A program made the position numbers and the translations under genes. Source: Zygaena filipendulae (taxonomy: Eukaryota; Arthropoda; Insecta; Lepidoptera; Zygaenidae). Taken from it: a stretch of 64,000 nucleotides of DNA. Below are positions 45,761-58,700 of this stretch, piece after piece. Each line of letters starts with the position of its first letter. Within the stretch, counting starts at the first letter, position 1. The stretch lies in the NCBI GenBank assembly GCA_907165275.2, contig OU015654.1, positions 4,171,501 to 4,235,500 of the forward strand. The letters are read 5' to 3'. Below the pieces are notes generated by a model. It was not told where the DNA came from. It made no database searches and saw only the letters and a list, made by a program, of their open reading frames with translations.

Positions 45761-46717
45761 TTTTGTTAAAATTTTGTTTATTTCTCGCTTTTAAGTGACT
45801 TAATTAGTTCGTAATTTCTCTAAGTTACAATAGCCCAATGTCAACTGCTCATCACCTTTTACAAAATATAGCTTTTCCCGACACAGGGACGTTAATTGTT
45901 TAGGAGTTCTCCTAGTAAATCACCATCAGTTCCACTTCACCATTCATACATTGTGACGAGCATAAATTGTTTAGAAACCATATTAAAGTTAACGATTCGG
46001 AACCCGTGAAATACCTATTATTGAGTAGTTCCGATGACCATGTGTGGTCTTTATCATCAGTTCCACTTCTTCAAATTTTGCTTTCCAAAAGCAAATGAAC
46101 GATTTACTATAAAAAATACCCAAATCGCTTTAGGTGTGCTTATAATTTTTGAAGAGTTCCCTCGATTTCTCCAAGATCCCATCATCAGATCCCTAGATAG
46201 ATAGACATAGAACCTTCTCCTTTTTAGAAGTCGGTTAAATATTCTGTAGATTCTATATAAAGACACCAGAACGAGAATTCGTACCCATGCTACTTTAGGT
46301 TAATTAATTATTTAAATTTTATCTACGTATATCCAACACATTCACACGCATAAAAATTCAAAATATAACTTCACACAAAAACGCTAGATATATTTATGAA
46401 TATTTGTAGGTAGTAGGTATTATATATACACAAATATACGTTGGCGGCTGATGTTTTTGATTGGCCCTAATCACGCTTAGCAGTTTCAATAGTCGTTTAT
46501 TAAATTAAACATATGGCTTAATATTGTTATTTGGTAGGAGCAGACGTAGAGAAGTATCGGTCACGCGACGCGAGCTGCGGTCGCCAGGGGACGTTGGCGC
46601 TGCAAATCAACTTGTCAACAATTCACTGACGCCAATCTATAGATAATTTACAGTAAACAAGGTGTGTTTCGGTACACATAGTATTAGAATTTCTAGCTTT
46701 ATCTCTCAATCTTCTTA

Positions 46718-47006
46718 TTATAAATAAAAATCAATGTTTGTATGTTTGTCTTCTATGCGTTTCTAAACCATTGGTCCGATTGTGATGAAACTTTGGCGAG
46801 TTATTCTGCCTGCGTTCGCAAAGGTTCCCAATCCTGATATAAAGAGATCCTGCGAGAATTCCGAAACTCACGAGGGTGAATCTCCGAAACGGTTGGACCA
46901 ATTTTAACGAGACTTTCACTGCTAATTAGCTGATGTTTTAAGGAGTAATTTATGCTACTTTGAAATTCCTGTAGGAATCCCGAAACTAACGCGGGTGAAA
47001 CCGCCC
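46718..47006 (+). mobile_element. Helitron-like element, subfamily B, composite
   Basis: ATTCTGCCTGCGTTCGC and CTGATATAAAGAGATCCTGC (inverse of the 35695 copy), then a second hairpin block GAATCCCGAAACTAACGCGG and GTGAAACCGCC. Confidence 0.75.
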
Positions 47007-47007
47007 A

Positions 47008-47156
47008 AAAAAATTAAAACTGTCTTTCAAAAATACAAAAATGCACTATACTAAAAGCTAAAAATAACAAAATACCGATTTAATCCAAAAGACAAAAATA
47101 TACGTAATAGATATTATTGGTTTGTGCTAATTTGAAGTCGGTGACAAGTCAATAGA
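47008..47156 (+). mobile_element. single arm of the 45.4-kb foldback family
   Basis: GCTAAAAATAACAAAATACC, GATTTAATCCAAAAG and GAAGTCGGTGACAAG match the left arm and inner word of 45432-45571. The right arm is missing. Confidence 0.75.
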
Positions 47157-47498
47157 TTGTTATTTGTTCTATTGTATATTTCTAAAAGCTTCGTTATTTA
47201 TTGATTTTTTTTTTATTAGATGCATCACACACAGTAAACCTAGAACACAGCCTAATATCTAGACTCAATTCATTCCATTACGCGACTGAATGTTCGTGCG
47301 CGTGACTAATATGCGAACACTCGTTTTCGTCTATTTTCATACTAAACTGAACCTGAAACTCTTATGTGGTTCTAACTTTCTAACTCTTCAGTGTTATCGT
47401 ACGCAAGTAAAGAAACAAGTCGCAGGTCGACATTGCTAAAACTTGAAAAGAATTTGACCTTCTGTTTTTTACTCAATATTTAATATTGTACTTTTATA

Positions 47499-47664
47499 CT
47501 AGCTGTTCCCCGCGATTTCGCCTGCTTTTATTTCAGATTTCCCACAAGAATTCCGGCTTAAAAAGTGGTTCCTTTCTACAGAAAATACCCTGACGACGGG
47601 ACTGATGGTCAGTTAAGTAGTTAAAAGGCTTGAAAGCGTAACGAACAAACTCACATTTATGGAA
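47499..47664 (-). mobile_element. Helitron-like element (diverged)
   Basis: CTAGCTGTTCCCCGCGATTT at the left, TTGAAAGCGTAACGAACAAA near the right. Confidence 0.75.
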
Positions 47665-47699
47665 TAGAATAAAATGGAATACCTACTTACTCTCTATTA

Positions 47700-50600
47700 T
47701 ACACTTAACCTAATTACGTACACAAAAAAGCTTATAAACTCAAGCGCATATGAGGCCGTTTTATTGCTTACAAGCGATTTCTTCCAGGCAAACTTTAGGT
47801 GGATAGGACAAACACAAAAGATTTATATTATGCTAAGGTATATTACACAATAAATAGTATTAAAAGATAATATAACATTAGGATACCTAATTGGTGGTTT
47901 TTGTTTAAAAATAATAACGAGCGATATTATCTGAATTCAAATACCTATACCTACCTATGTGAAGTGTGTGTATTAAAAAAACAAAAAGAATTATTAAAAC
48001 TCTATTGACACAAATTAATAATTAGGTGGCAATTATCATGATACCATCGTTCCAAGGGACGATGCCACCTGCTTGTCTAGACTATGACGTGCAAGGCTAT
48101 TTTGCTATCAAAACGTAGCGCTTCCATTGAATTCCGAACCTTATGTAAAAGGTATGTAGGAATAGGGAAATGATTCTAAATGTCTTGATGATGATTGATG
48201 TTGACTTTGTTTTGATGTTATTCTTCACACCACAGTTACAGTACCTACCTATCCATTATTGCTTAATGAGGATGAGAAAATCTGGTCAGTAAGCACAATA
48301 AGCTTAATGCAATTTGAAAGTACGTATGCATATACGTACGTATTTAATAAAGGCAACGTAACACACATTCATTGCTAAGTAAATGCCTTTATCTAGAATA
48401 AGTTATCAACTTTTTGGGTTTCCATAGATACTTTACCAAATAGGAAAAATTGAACCCGTAGGTATATAAGATCATTCCAGTGTTCCCGTTCATGGAAGTA
48501 GGTATACCTATCAACCAAGAACCGTGTAATTTAACTGATTCTTGTAGACGCGCACATAATAATGTCGTCAATAACTCGATAGAAAAATATTTAAATTTTG
48601 GAGGCCTTTAGTAGGTTTCTGCTAATAAAAAACGTACAGTTCGGACTGTACCTATGTGCAGAATCGTGAATCATTTAGTAGAACAAACTGTTAAGATTTT
48701 ATTATGTACCTACCTATGTTTGTTTCAGTGATTTTAATTATGTGCGAAATCTGAACCCGTCCTTGAAATTCTGCTTTTATCGCGTCAGAAGAAGTTTCTC
48801 TATGATAACTTGAAAAACTAATTACCTACTTACTACTTTTGTGATACTGAATGTAATGTTTTTGTGTAATATTTACCTGCATCGTCTCCCAAAACACCCA
48901 TTTTTATAACGCTTCTCTTTCGCATAAATGTTGCCTGGAAGGGATCGCAGCTTTACGATACGATCATTTATATTCGCTTTTTAACATTTTTTTATATTGT
49001 TCTTTCGTGTGCTGATAAGTGTTTAACAAATAACAAATCAATACCGAATTAAATATGTGAATAGAAATATAGACTCAATTTTTAAGAGAGCGTCGCGCTC
49101 GCAGTATAGAAAAATTTATCAAAATTCGTGTCGACAATCGAGTATCTTTAGCCCCCTCTGATTCCCCTTCCTCCCCGTCCTCTTTCCCCCGCCTCGCACT
49201 CAAGCTGGAAGTTGTGTTAGTTTTTTTACAAACACCGATACACTGATACGCGCTAATTAACCGATGCCATCGCGTTCGTACTTAATACCCCACTGGCAAA
49301 AGCGAAAACGCTCGCATCGTGTAACTTTTCGTCGTTATTAGCATGGAAATTGAATTTTTTTACGGCTTCAGCGAGCCCAAAAAGGATGTGCGTACACGCA
49401 TGCCCGAGACGCACGTCCAATTAATAACACAATTATGGCAAAAATTATAATAACGAACGTTTCGCGCGCGGCCCGACAATGCAATTTCCACGTCATATTT
49501 TTTTCTTTAATTCGTTTCTTCGTTAACTATAATATAACTGTTTAATTAATTAAATTCAGCAGCTTTCTGTCGACAAAGCGGTCTGTTGTCGGCCCACAAA
49601 AAGTATCTATTGTATTGATTGAACAATGTTTCAAACGGGCAACGAGCCAATTAAACAAGAGCAATGGGATTTATTCAGATTCATCAAACCAATTCGAAAA
49701 TCATAATTGATCTGCTGTGTTAAAAAAAATATAGAGGGCTGTTGGGACGGGAATAGGTAGGCGCCAAAATATAAAACTAGAGCGATGACTGGCCGAAACA
49801 CTTGGAGCCAAAAGTCAATTAACGATCGCGGGCCGGAGCATGTGGAACCATACCACTGATATACCTACCGACCAGTCTATGCGAACCCGTGCTATGCACT
49901 GTTCGTCATAGAGACTATTAGAGAGTTGGTATGGTTTTTTCGTACAGTTAAGTATGTACCTATTGCCTGAACTGGCCGCCACCCAGGCTTTACACAGGCG
50001 TCGGTACCTACTGTCAGGGCAACTAACTTTGTTATTATCATTTTTAGATTTCAATCGGACACCTAGCAATTTTTCTTTAATTTTTTTAAACATGTTATGA
50101 AAACTACAATTCTTAAATTGATTGATTTCTAAAAATTGTACATGTCAAAACAAGCATAATTATATTGTAATCGTAAATAAATAAATAGGTAGTTTACAGT
50201 AGACACTAGACAGCACCCATAAAATATTCACCCTTCACAGCTTCCTTATAGTGCTACAGTTCACATCACTTTTATTTCGTTTCGTAACATTTTTGATTTT
50301 TTTAGCATATTATAACTTAAAAATTCATAAGAAGCTTTATTCCTTCATAATGGAGTAGAGTAGGTACTTTTTTGTGTGGCCAATATTTCCGTTCCAATAA
50401 TAATTTCACGAGCGACGGCGCGCCGAGTGCGGGGCTCGCTTGAATATCGTTATCGGGACAACAATGCCTTTCTGACTCGCTGGTCATCTTCAAACGAAAT
50501 TCATATTTTTCACGGGAGAGGGCCGCGCCACTCCGTGATCCGCCTTTGGCAGTTGTCGCATTTTTGTACGTCTACGTATATACAATTACATAGGTATATA

Positions 50601-51950
50601 CCGCTCGCGGCGTTTTATAGAGTAGGTACAGGGTAATGGATTCGAACCTATTCCTATAATATCAATAAAGCGAAAAAGGATAGGTACTTCTAACCTATAA
50701 TATAAAAGACCTATGGGATTTAGGTTATAGGAGTAATGAGTGTCTAAAGGTAAAGCTTTAGCTTGTAAGAGAATCCTCGTGTCGAGAAGTCGTGAAATAA
50801 TTGATCAATTATGTGGCCACATCATAATCATCATAGATGTCACCATAATTTGTTTGGCGCATCGCCGGCCACAGCCGTGGGTCGCAGCAGAAAATCAGCG
50901 TCACCACCAGACTGTGTCTGGAGATGATAATAATTATGTTGAGCTGACACTCTTTTGCACAAAATAATTTGTTAAAATGCATCGTGCTAATTTAAAAATA
51001 TGTTAAAATTATTTTCGCTTTTATTAATGTTAAAATTTTATCAAAATTGTTAAAATATTGGTAAGAGATGCATGATATTTATGTTTTTAAGCAAATAAAG
51101 TTTTCTATTATTATTATATTATTACCGTGGCACGTGCGCTGCGTTCGCTCGGCTCGCGAGACTTGGTCACCTTTGTACTGGTAAGCTAACCTAAATAAGA
51201 ACGTCAGGGTGCTTTACGCCCTGCCTAAAGTCAAAAAGTACGTGTAACTAGATACTACCTACTTGTAATCAGTCCATGATGTGGCCGACGACCATTTCAT
51301 AAAATGCATTCGTTTCATGAAATGGTAGGACACAATTCTCAGATGTCTACGAGATATACCTACATGAAATTTAATTGTAACTAGAAGCAGTCCTTTGAGA
51401 TAGGTATTTAAAAAAAAATGCATGAAATCTATAGTAGAAAAAATCCTCAGGATGCGTGTAAGTAAAGTAGAGCACACATTATAGTGATGTACATGTGAAG
51501 ACCACTGCAGGTTTGTCTTTATTGCGATGGTTTCTTGTCGATTTAGGTAATACAAGTATATAATAGGTAAGCTTCCATCACTCACATTGTACGAGTTATA
51601 TTGTGTTTATGCTATTTACTTTCTCCTGTAAAAAGTCCAAGGCCCTTACTAGGTTTTATGTGGGGCAGCGGCAATGTTTTCGCGTTTTTATTGTCCACCA
51701 CTTATCGTCCGTTCCACTACGGTGCCTGTTCACAATGTACACCGCCCGCTCTAAGAGTCAATATAATATAGGTTTCAGTGGTCGTTTGAAATGTGATTTA
51801 TGGAAACATTTACATAAGAGTGGACGGGAAATACACACTGAAAAAAATTAAAGATTTATCGTGTACCTAAAAAAAAAAATTTTTTTGTGCGCTTTATATG
51901 ATATAGGAACAGTGTTATATAAAGCTTTCATACTACAAAAATATTATTAT
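47700..51950. promoter_or_regulatory. 4-kb transposon-free block with enhancer-like islands
   Basis: No insertion is recognised. 49140-49720 has a pyrimidine tract, CGCGTTCGTACTTAATACC, CCAATTAATAACACAATTATGG and GGCCCACAAAAAG. 50390-50570 has TTCCAATAATAATTTCACG and ATCGTTATCGGGACAACAAT. Both are mixed-composition and repeat-free, as expected of conserved enhancers (inference). 51130-51190 has a GCGTTCGCTCGGCTCGCGAG patch related to 12.2 kb. No exon. Confidence 0.4.
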
Positions 51951-51954
51951 TTAA

Positions 51955-52150
51955 TATATAAAAATCTCGTGTCACAGTGTTTGTTATGGATCTCCTCCGA
52001 AACGACTTGACCGATTTTTATGATTTTATTTTGTTGGGAGTTGGGTTAGTACTTAAGTAGTTACCTTGCCTGGGCAATCTTTAAATTACTTTCATAACCT
52101 ATCGACTAGCTGTGCCCCGCGGTTTCACCCGGGTGAGTATCTGAGTCCCC
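51955..52150. mobile_element. two partial Helitron-like pieces
   Basis: 51955-52047 (TATAAAAATCTCGTGTCACA, ACGACTTGACCGATTTTTAT) is a forward 5' part. 52106-52150 (CTAGCTGTGCCCCGCGGTTT) is a reverse 3' end. Confidence 0.65.
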
Positions 52151-52296
52151 ACAGGAACTCTGAATTCTGGGTAGCCACCATTATCACCTAGGGGTATAAA
52201 AATAGCTTACGACCTATTCTTAAACCTAGCATTTGTTAAGTATGATATCCTAATATAAATTTATGACATTACCAACTTGTCAATTTTATAAGGATA

Positions 52297-52465
52297 CTAG
52301 CTGTACCCCGCGGTTCCACCGCGTGAGTTTTGGGATCAGGAACCTTTGCGGACGCAGGCAGAACAACCCGCGAAAGTTTCATCATAATCGTACTAATGGT
52401 TTCGAAACGCATAGAGGACAGACATACAAATATTCATTTTTATTTATAAAGAAGATAAGACCATC
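52297..52465 (-). mobile_element. Helitron-like element, subfamily B
   Basis: CTAGCTGTACCCCGCGGTTC, then GCGGACGCAGGCAGAACAAC and CATAGAGGACAGACATACAA. Confidence 0.82.
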
Positions 52466-52709
52466 GCAGTGTTACTCGCCACTGCGTTTTTAAACCATTG
52501 AAATATTTGTAACGTCGACGGTTTTTAAAACGTCTTCAGAATCTCAAATTGATTGGAGGTTCACAAAACGTGAATGAAAATTGAACTAAAATATTCTATT
52601 ACCTACATAAAGTAGTAAAGCTAATAAAGCTAATATAAAACGTATAATGAAGCTAATAAATCGTGTAAAAAGGATTAAACTGTGCAAATATCATAGCTAC
52701 GTCCCCTTT

Positions 52710-52770
52710 TAACCGACTTCCAAAAAAAGGAGGAGGTTCTCAATTCGACTGTATGTTTTTTTTTAATATC
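52710..52770 (+). repeat. AACCGACTTCCAAAAAAGGA repeat end
   Basis: Near-identical to 2089-2150, again ending in TCGACTGTATG and a T run. Confidence 0.7.
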
Positions 52771-53539
52771 TTCTAATGTGGTTGCGTTATGAAAGATACG
52801 CGAAGCTTGTGATCGTGATTGCTACAGCATTTCGGTCGTAACTAGTAATATGCCTACGTATACATATTTACCTAATACAACACAGATGAACGTTATTAAA
52901 ACCCCTATACATTGCGTTTTAATTAATTGTTACGAGCGCGGCAGGTCGTCGCCACTAGAATAGCACCGTGACATGGAAACCGTGGTTGGCTTGCTGTACT
53001 GTAGTCCTACCTACGTGACCGCATTAAAACTTGCTGCTAATTTTGGAATTTTTCAAATTTACTTTTACCTAAAGCTTGATCACCACTAAAAATGTCCTGG
53101 CCTGTGTTTTGAATATAAGCTTCAGTGACGTTACCTGCTCCCAGGCCTCCTTACTAATCAGGCACGGAGGTCTAGGACTTAGGAGTAAGCATGCAAAATT
53201 TCTAGTGTTTCTTTACCGGCCTTTTTATCCTAAGTGCACAGCACACAATCCTTAGTAGTTATAGGATCCTCGCATTATCCCTTTGGGAATGCGACGTCAC
53301 CTATCGAAAAGAGGCCAAAAATGCTTGAAAAATGGCCTATACCCGAAAATGGATACTCCTTCGAACCCAAATTTCCAAAAGTACAAGAATTAGTCGTTCT
53401 ACTTGCTAGTAAGTATACGTAACAAACTACGTGAAACGACAACGAGTACTTTTGCCTGCGAGCGATTTTGAATCCGGACTCTGATTACAAGCCTTGCCAT
53501 CAGGCCGACATTGGCACACTGTTAGATCGTACTACTTAC

Positions 53540-53775
53540 CGGACTGCCACTTGCCTTTGACTTGGCCCCTTGCGTGACACCTCACCATTGTCACTGTCGA
53601 CCAGCTCGGACACCATGCCCTATCTTGCCGTAGAAGCGCCGGATGAATCCAAGACACGCCGAACGAAGCGAAGTCAATGGGCTAGCGCGGGACGATGGCA
53701 AGCGGCCCCACCGGATGACATTGGTGCCGTGGAAGACGAGCCGATCTATGGTATGGAACGCAACTTGCGTTGATT
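53540..53775. other. GC-rich unexplained patch (old transposon or exon remnant)
   Basis: About 200 bp of coding-like composition with a 67-codon plus-strand frame ([20 protein letters not shown]). No family is recognised and no good splice sites flank it. A Helitron-like element follows 12 bp later. Most likely a decayed mobile-element fragment. Confidence 0.3.
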
Positions 53776-53786
53776 TATAGGAGAAA

Positions 53787-53991
53787 CTAGCTGACCCACG
53801 TGGTTTTACCCGCGGTAATTTTGGAGTTCCCGCGGGAATTCCAGGATAAAATATAGTTATAAACCTTCCTCATGAATCACTCTATCTATTGGTGAAAACC
53901 GCATCAAAATTCGTTGCGTAGTTTTAAAGATTTAAGCATACATAGGGATATAGGGACAGAGAAAGCGACTTTGTTTTATACTATGTAGTGA
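53787..53991 (-). mobile_element. Helitron-like element, complete
   Basis: Minus strand 5' TCACTACATAGTATAAAACA ... 3' hairpin and CTAG (53787-53790), preceded on the plus strand by A. It is the same subfamily as 4671-4842. Confidence 0.87.
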
Positions 53992-54536
53992 AGTTCATAT
54001 CGTTCGATTGGATGAACTAAGCAGTCAGTCTACACGGCTATGATATAAAAATAAAATCTATAATAAACTCGGCTATATTCTCTATAGTAGGATGGATACT
54101 TTAAAAGTAAATTGATTGATTGGAGAAATGTAGTGCTGTTGCTGTATAGCTGTGATTCAATTTCAGGAGGCGAAAGTGAAATGTAAGTCAGTGTCACGAC
54201 TAATAAAGTTGTTTACAAAAAATCCATTCTGTACATTCATATGTATGAAGGTATAATTTAATAAAACTGTAACGGGACCTTAACGAACGAGGCAGTATCT
54301 GCTCATGAAAGGTTTTTCGTTTTTCTGAACTCACAAAGCACGGGAAACAAATTAAAAACAGACATTAAATGAAGCAGGATGACGTATTAGTAGCTGACCT
54401 AAGTATTTCATCATCACGTCACATCATCAAACGGATATAAAAACTACGAGTACGTACGGTACCTAACTGCCGTTTCCTTTTCCCTTTTTATAGTATTAGT
54501 AGGTATATTATGATGCCAAATAAAGTATATGTATAT

Positions 54537-54990
54537 ATTCTTCTTCTTCTTCTTCTTCTTAGTCGATTCCTCATGGCTGAGGGTCGTGACTACTTTGGAC
54601 GACACGTTTCACCAGGGCTCTCCAGGCAGCCCTATTCTCCGCCTGGCGCATGGATGCCTGGATGTTGCACTTCGTGGCCTCCTTCACCATGTCCGTCCAT
54701 CGCGATGGCGATCTTCCGCGGCCCCTCTTGCCCTCCACGTGCCCGACAACAATCAATCGCTCCAGGCTGTCAGGTTCTCGTCTGGTCACGTGACCGAAGT
54801 ACTGTAGGAGTCGCTTCATGCACACCGTAGAGAGTCTCGACTTGATGTTCAGCTCAGCCAGGATCGAAGCGTTGGTCCTTCTCGCAGTCCAGGGAATTCC
54901 CAACATTTTGCGCCAGCACCACATTTCAAACGCATCGATCCTGGACCGAATTCGAGCTTTTAGCGTCCACGTCTCCGAAGCGTACATAAA
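54537..54990 (-). pseudogene. RTE-type non-LTR retrotransposon, 3' end of pol
   Basis: The minus frame encodes the C-terminal part of an RTE-clade reverse transcriptase polyprotein: YASETWTLKARIRSRIDAFE, MWCWRKMLGIPWTARR, LSTVCMKRLLQYFGHVTRRE, GKRGRGRSPSRWTDMVKEAT. It ends in-frame and is followed by a (GAA)n tail at 54537-54560, as expected of an RTE 3' end. It is 5'-truncated (dead on arrival): no endonuclease or RT catalytic domain lies upstream. The 138 codons have no internal stop, so the insertion is fairly recent. Confidence 0.9.
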
Positions 54991-54999
54991 TGTATATAT

Positions 55000-55848
55000 T
55001 ACATGAGTCTATATATATATTAAAACTATAAAAAGGGAAAATTTTGTTTGTGGGGACTTAATTAATTTCTGGAATTACGGAAACTTTAAAAATCTTTCTC
55101 TGATATAGGAAGGTGGAGTTTCCAAGGGCGCATGTGCAAAAATAGGAAAAAGTGTTTTGGTGTAAACGAGTCTTAGGATAGGACTTGAAATTTTTCATCT
55201 CGTTACAAAGAGATCTTGAGGGAAATCCGATGTATAAAAATAAAAATGTTGAAACAAGTTATAGCTAGATAGTATAGATATACGCAATGGTTGCGACATT
55301 ACCATACCGATACCACCTGGCAGCTGCACAATTTCACAATGGCGATCAATTCTAAACATTGTTCAGTTATTGTTTAATAGAAAGTAATTAACTAGTGGAC
55401 CGAGAGGCGCGACGGGGACGGGAGGGGAGATTGACGAACATTGACAGACAATGCCGAATGGAACAATCAGTGGAAAGAGTTAAAGAGGCGACGCTGAGTC
55501 AGCAAGATTGCTGTGGGACGTGCCGTGCAACTAGCTGAGTCACAGACTTACAGAAAATAGATGACGCTAGCTCTCCTATGACGTATCTAAGTACGTAGGG
55601 AAGTACGATGGGATAAAAGAGGCGATTTGGTATTCTAAATTTAAAGTTTTAAAATTGAATATAAATGCATGTAACAAAATTAAAGAAAAAATAGGTCAAT
55701 TTTTATTTAGTTTTGTATTGATATCAAAAAAATATGCCATCAAGAGACCTACCTAGTATATACATACGTACTACTACTACTAAGTACATCACTATTCATT
55801 AGATACTTAAGTAGGTAGGTCATTCCTGTGACAGATCGTTATCCTAAG
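55000..55848. other. intergenic DNA
   Basis: No feature is recognised. 55390-55560 is moderately GC-rich and unique. Confidence 0.4.
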
Positions 55849-55849
55849 T

Positions 55850-55985
55850 TTTTTATTCAATCACGCTGAACAGATTTTGATGTTTGAAACACAAATAAAA
55901 AAAGTGTCTTGATGGATCAACACATAGGCTACTTTTATTGTTGATCAGGGAGATTCGGTGGGAATACCGAAATACGCGAGGGATG
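55850..55985 (+). mobile_element. decayed Helitron-like element
   Basis: AATCACGCTGAACAGATTTTG, ACATAGGCTACTTTTATTG, GGAATACCGAAATACGCGAG. Confidence 0.5.
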
Positions 55986-56060
55986 AGGCTATAGTCAGAT
56001 TATAATTTGGCACATTTGGGTTCATGCCAAATTAAGAAGTAGCGGTGTGTCTATTAATTA

Positions 56061-56289
56061 TCTTAATATATATATATATTAACACGATCAGTGACACGTG
56101 ATTTTTATATATATAAATCACGTGTCACGTTGTTTGTCCGCGATGGACTCTGAAACTACTGAACGGATTTTGATAAAATTTTGTAACCATTTATAATATG
56201 GTCCAACTTAAAAGATAGGATAGTTTTTATCCCGGAATTCCCGCGGGAACTCCGAAATTACCGCGGATGAAATCGCGAGAGACAACTAG
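56061..56289 (+). mobile_element. Helitron-like element, young subfamily, with inverted 5' end
   Basis: TCTTAATATATATATATATT start, CACGTTGTTTGTCCGCGATG, and ACAACTAG end. The 5' part contains a palindrome (GTGACACGTGATTT and exact inverse, 56092-56129), as if the first ~14 bases were duplicated in inverse. Confidence 0.88.
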
Positions 56290-56504
56290 TTCATTTATAT
56301 ACTCGTATCTGCGAGACGAGATGTTATTATGCCCCCGCTTGGTGAAATCGTGTTCACCGAAATTTTAAACATGCATGTTAAACTTGCAAAAGGCTAAACC
56401 ACCTGTCGCTTTGAACGTCTTAAAGATGGGTTTGAAAGTATTGGAAGCTGCAAATATTAATCCCCACCTCTAATATATGTAACTCTGTCTACTTTATAAA
56501 AGAA

Positions 56505-56665
56505 CTAGCTGGTGCCAGCGGCTTTGTAAGCGTCAATGTAGATTTAACAATTTTTTTCCCTCGGGAACAGTACTTTTCCGGAAGTTACACTAAACTTTCC
56601 TGTACCGATCGACGATCGCTTGAGTAGTTACAAACAAATTCACATTCTCATTTATAATATTAGAA
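56505..56665 (-). mobile_element. decayed Helitron-like element
   Basis: CTAGCTGGTGCCAGCGGCTT at the left and ACAAACAAATTCACATTCTC, then TTTATAATATTAGAATTAGGA at the right. Confidence 0.6.
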
Positions 56666-57415
56666 TTAGGATTGTGACAATAATATGTGATTTAAATGAT
56701 ACACATAAAATGTAAGAATAATGCTTTAACGAGAGGAATTTTATTGCGAATTATTTCCATCGTTTACTAACTAGGTATAATCAGTGTGATAGTGGATTTG
56801 TTGAGTGGACACAACATTTCAAAATTCGATTCGATTTTTTACAAGCTTTTTTATTATAAGTACCTGTAAGTTTAAGGTAAACTTATCAGTATAATAATTA
56901 CAAAATATTTATACATATTTTTTGAAGCGTATATATCTTTATGTGTAAATTAAACAGACAAATAGGCATAGATTGTAAACAAATAGACATATAAATAAAT
57001 TTAATTAATGTTATCGTATATCATACCGTATAAACTATTACATACCTATCTATATGTTATCTAAAATTTTCTACTAGTATTGGTTGAATAAATATCTACT
57101 TTGAAAGTTTATCTTAAATGAATAACGTTATCCATTGATCTCTTTGCAGCGTCACACATCTCAATTTTATTCGGTTAGTTAAACTGTAAAGACACCGAGA
57201 TAACTTTACTGATTATACCTAGTAGTTTTTATACTTCAAGCTCATTTCAAGTAGGTTGTATTGTATTAGATTATTATACCTACTTATATAGCAGGTATTC
57301 AGTTGCATATTTATTTCTTGAAGAAGAATATTAAGCAACTGTAGTCTTTTCAAAGAAAGTAGTAGTACTGAAATACCTAAATGCGCTAGGATCAACATGA
57401 ACATTTTACAAACTA

Positions 57416-57600
57416 CTAGCTGTGCCCCGCGGTTTCACCCGCGTGAGTTTCGAAATTCCCGCAGGAACTATTTTTTATCTAAAATAAAAGTAGCCTAAGT
57501 AAGTTTCTCCTTATAACATCAGCTATCTGCCAGTGAAAGTCCCGTTAAATCGGTCCAGTCGTTTCAGAGATTAGCCGAAACAAACAGGCAGACAGACAAA
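57416..57600 (-). mobile_element. Helitron-like element, 3' end intact
   Basis: CTAGCTGTGCCCCGCGGTTT, full hairpin, then CAGTGAAAGTCCCGTTAAAT and a GACAGACAAAAAC 5' side. Confidence 0.82.
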
Positions 57601-58204
57601 AACTAAAACAATTGATATTTTTATGTACATATGCTTTCATAAACATTTAGTGAAACGCTGTTATTTTGGAATTACAAACACATTTCAATTTTATTTATAA
57701 TATGTGTATAGATAAATAGATTTAAGTAGGTACTTATAATTTTAATCAACAAAGATAAATTAGCCATATGAAAAAAAAAGAAAAATTTTTAACAACAATT
57801 TTTTATTAACAAAAAGAAAATAACAATATAAAATATTATATCCGTTGGTGGCACACTAGGAAAATCCTGTGTCGTGGGTGCCGGTTTAGAATTAACAATA
57901 TATGTTTTACAGATGTCGCTCGGTTGACATGGAAGTTTACAATTGACAAAAACTAAAATAATGGTACTAAATCAGCATGCATTTTTAAGAAAATATAATA
58001 ATATATACTATGAGAAAAAAACGAATAAAGTACTTAAACAAGGTGCAATATTAATGATTCAGTTGCGTCATAATCTAGGAATGTGAGCCAAGGAACAATT
58101 TTTGTTTTTGCTTCCTTTACAGAGCAATGCTTTATCTATATCACAGCATATGTATGCATATGTAGGTATTGTATATTAGTTACTAGTCAAACATTACTAG
58201 TCAC
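57601..58204. other. AT-rich intergenic DNA
   Basis: Nothing recognised. Confidence 0.5.
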
Positions 58205-58389
58205 GCCGCACTCAGAGTTGACAATCAGACAAGTTCAATAAATTAATGTTAATTTGCATTTAACTAATTAAGTTACATTTCATTAAATGCCAATTAACAT
58301 TAATTTACTGAACGTCTCCGACTGCGGCAGTTTTGTTTTAAAAATCTATACTTAACTAAGTAATCATTAAAGTCGACTCTGAGTGCGGC
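58205..58389. mobile_element. GCCGCACTCAGAG MITE (family 3), copy 2
   Basis: GCCGCACTCAGAG at the left and CTCTGAGTGCGGC at the right (perfect 13-bp inverse), with an internal GACTGCGGCAGTTTTGTTTT and AAGTAATCATTAAAGTCG shared with the nested copy at 10.1-10.3 kb. Confidence 0.85.
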
Positions 58390-58519
58390 CGTAAGCGATA
58401 TCTACAGAATAAATACAATAGCAGAAATTAAAAAGCCGTATTCCATAGAGAAATAAATTCGAACATAAGTGTTCAGTGATATTATCATATTCACCTCTAT
58501 AGATAGTGAAATTTAAAAC

Positions 58520-58700
58520 AGTATTTTTATGTGAAATAATAGGTCCAATTGGCGCGGCGCCTAATTATAATAACTTTGCGGCGATACCACTGACGTTGGA
58601 GGGGCGCGACCGGCGCGCGGCGCATACGCAATGCGAGCCGTCGACCGCGCGTGAAGATTCCAAGATAGCCAACCGTCCTGCCACATGACGCACATTACGT
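58520..58700. promoter_or_regulatory. GC-rich unique island
   Basis: GGTCCAATTGGCGCGGCGCC followed by TAATTATAATAAC and a CpG-rich stretch. Homeodomain-type words next to CpG DNA suggest an enhancer or promoter. The 60-codon frame is not protein-like. Confidence 0.35.

Noticed and set aside
53570..53773. 67-codon GC-rich frame as a gene
   Set aside because: No family resemblance or splice sites; sits among transposon debris. Kept only as an unexplained patch.
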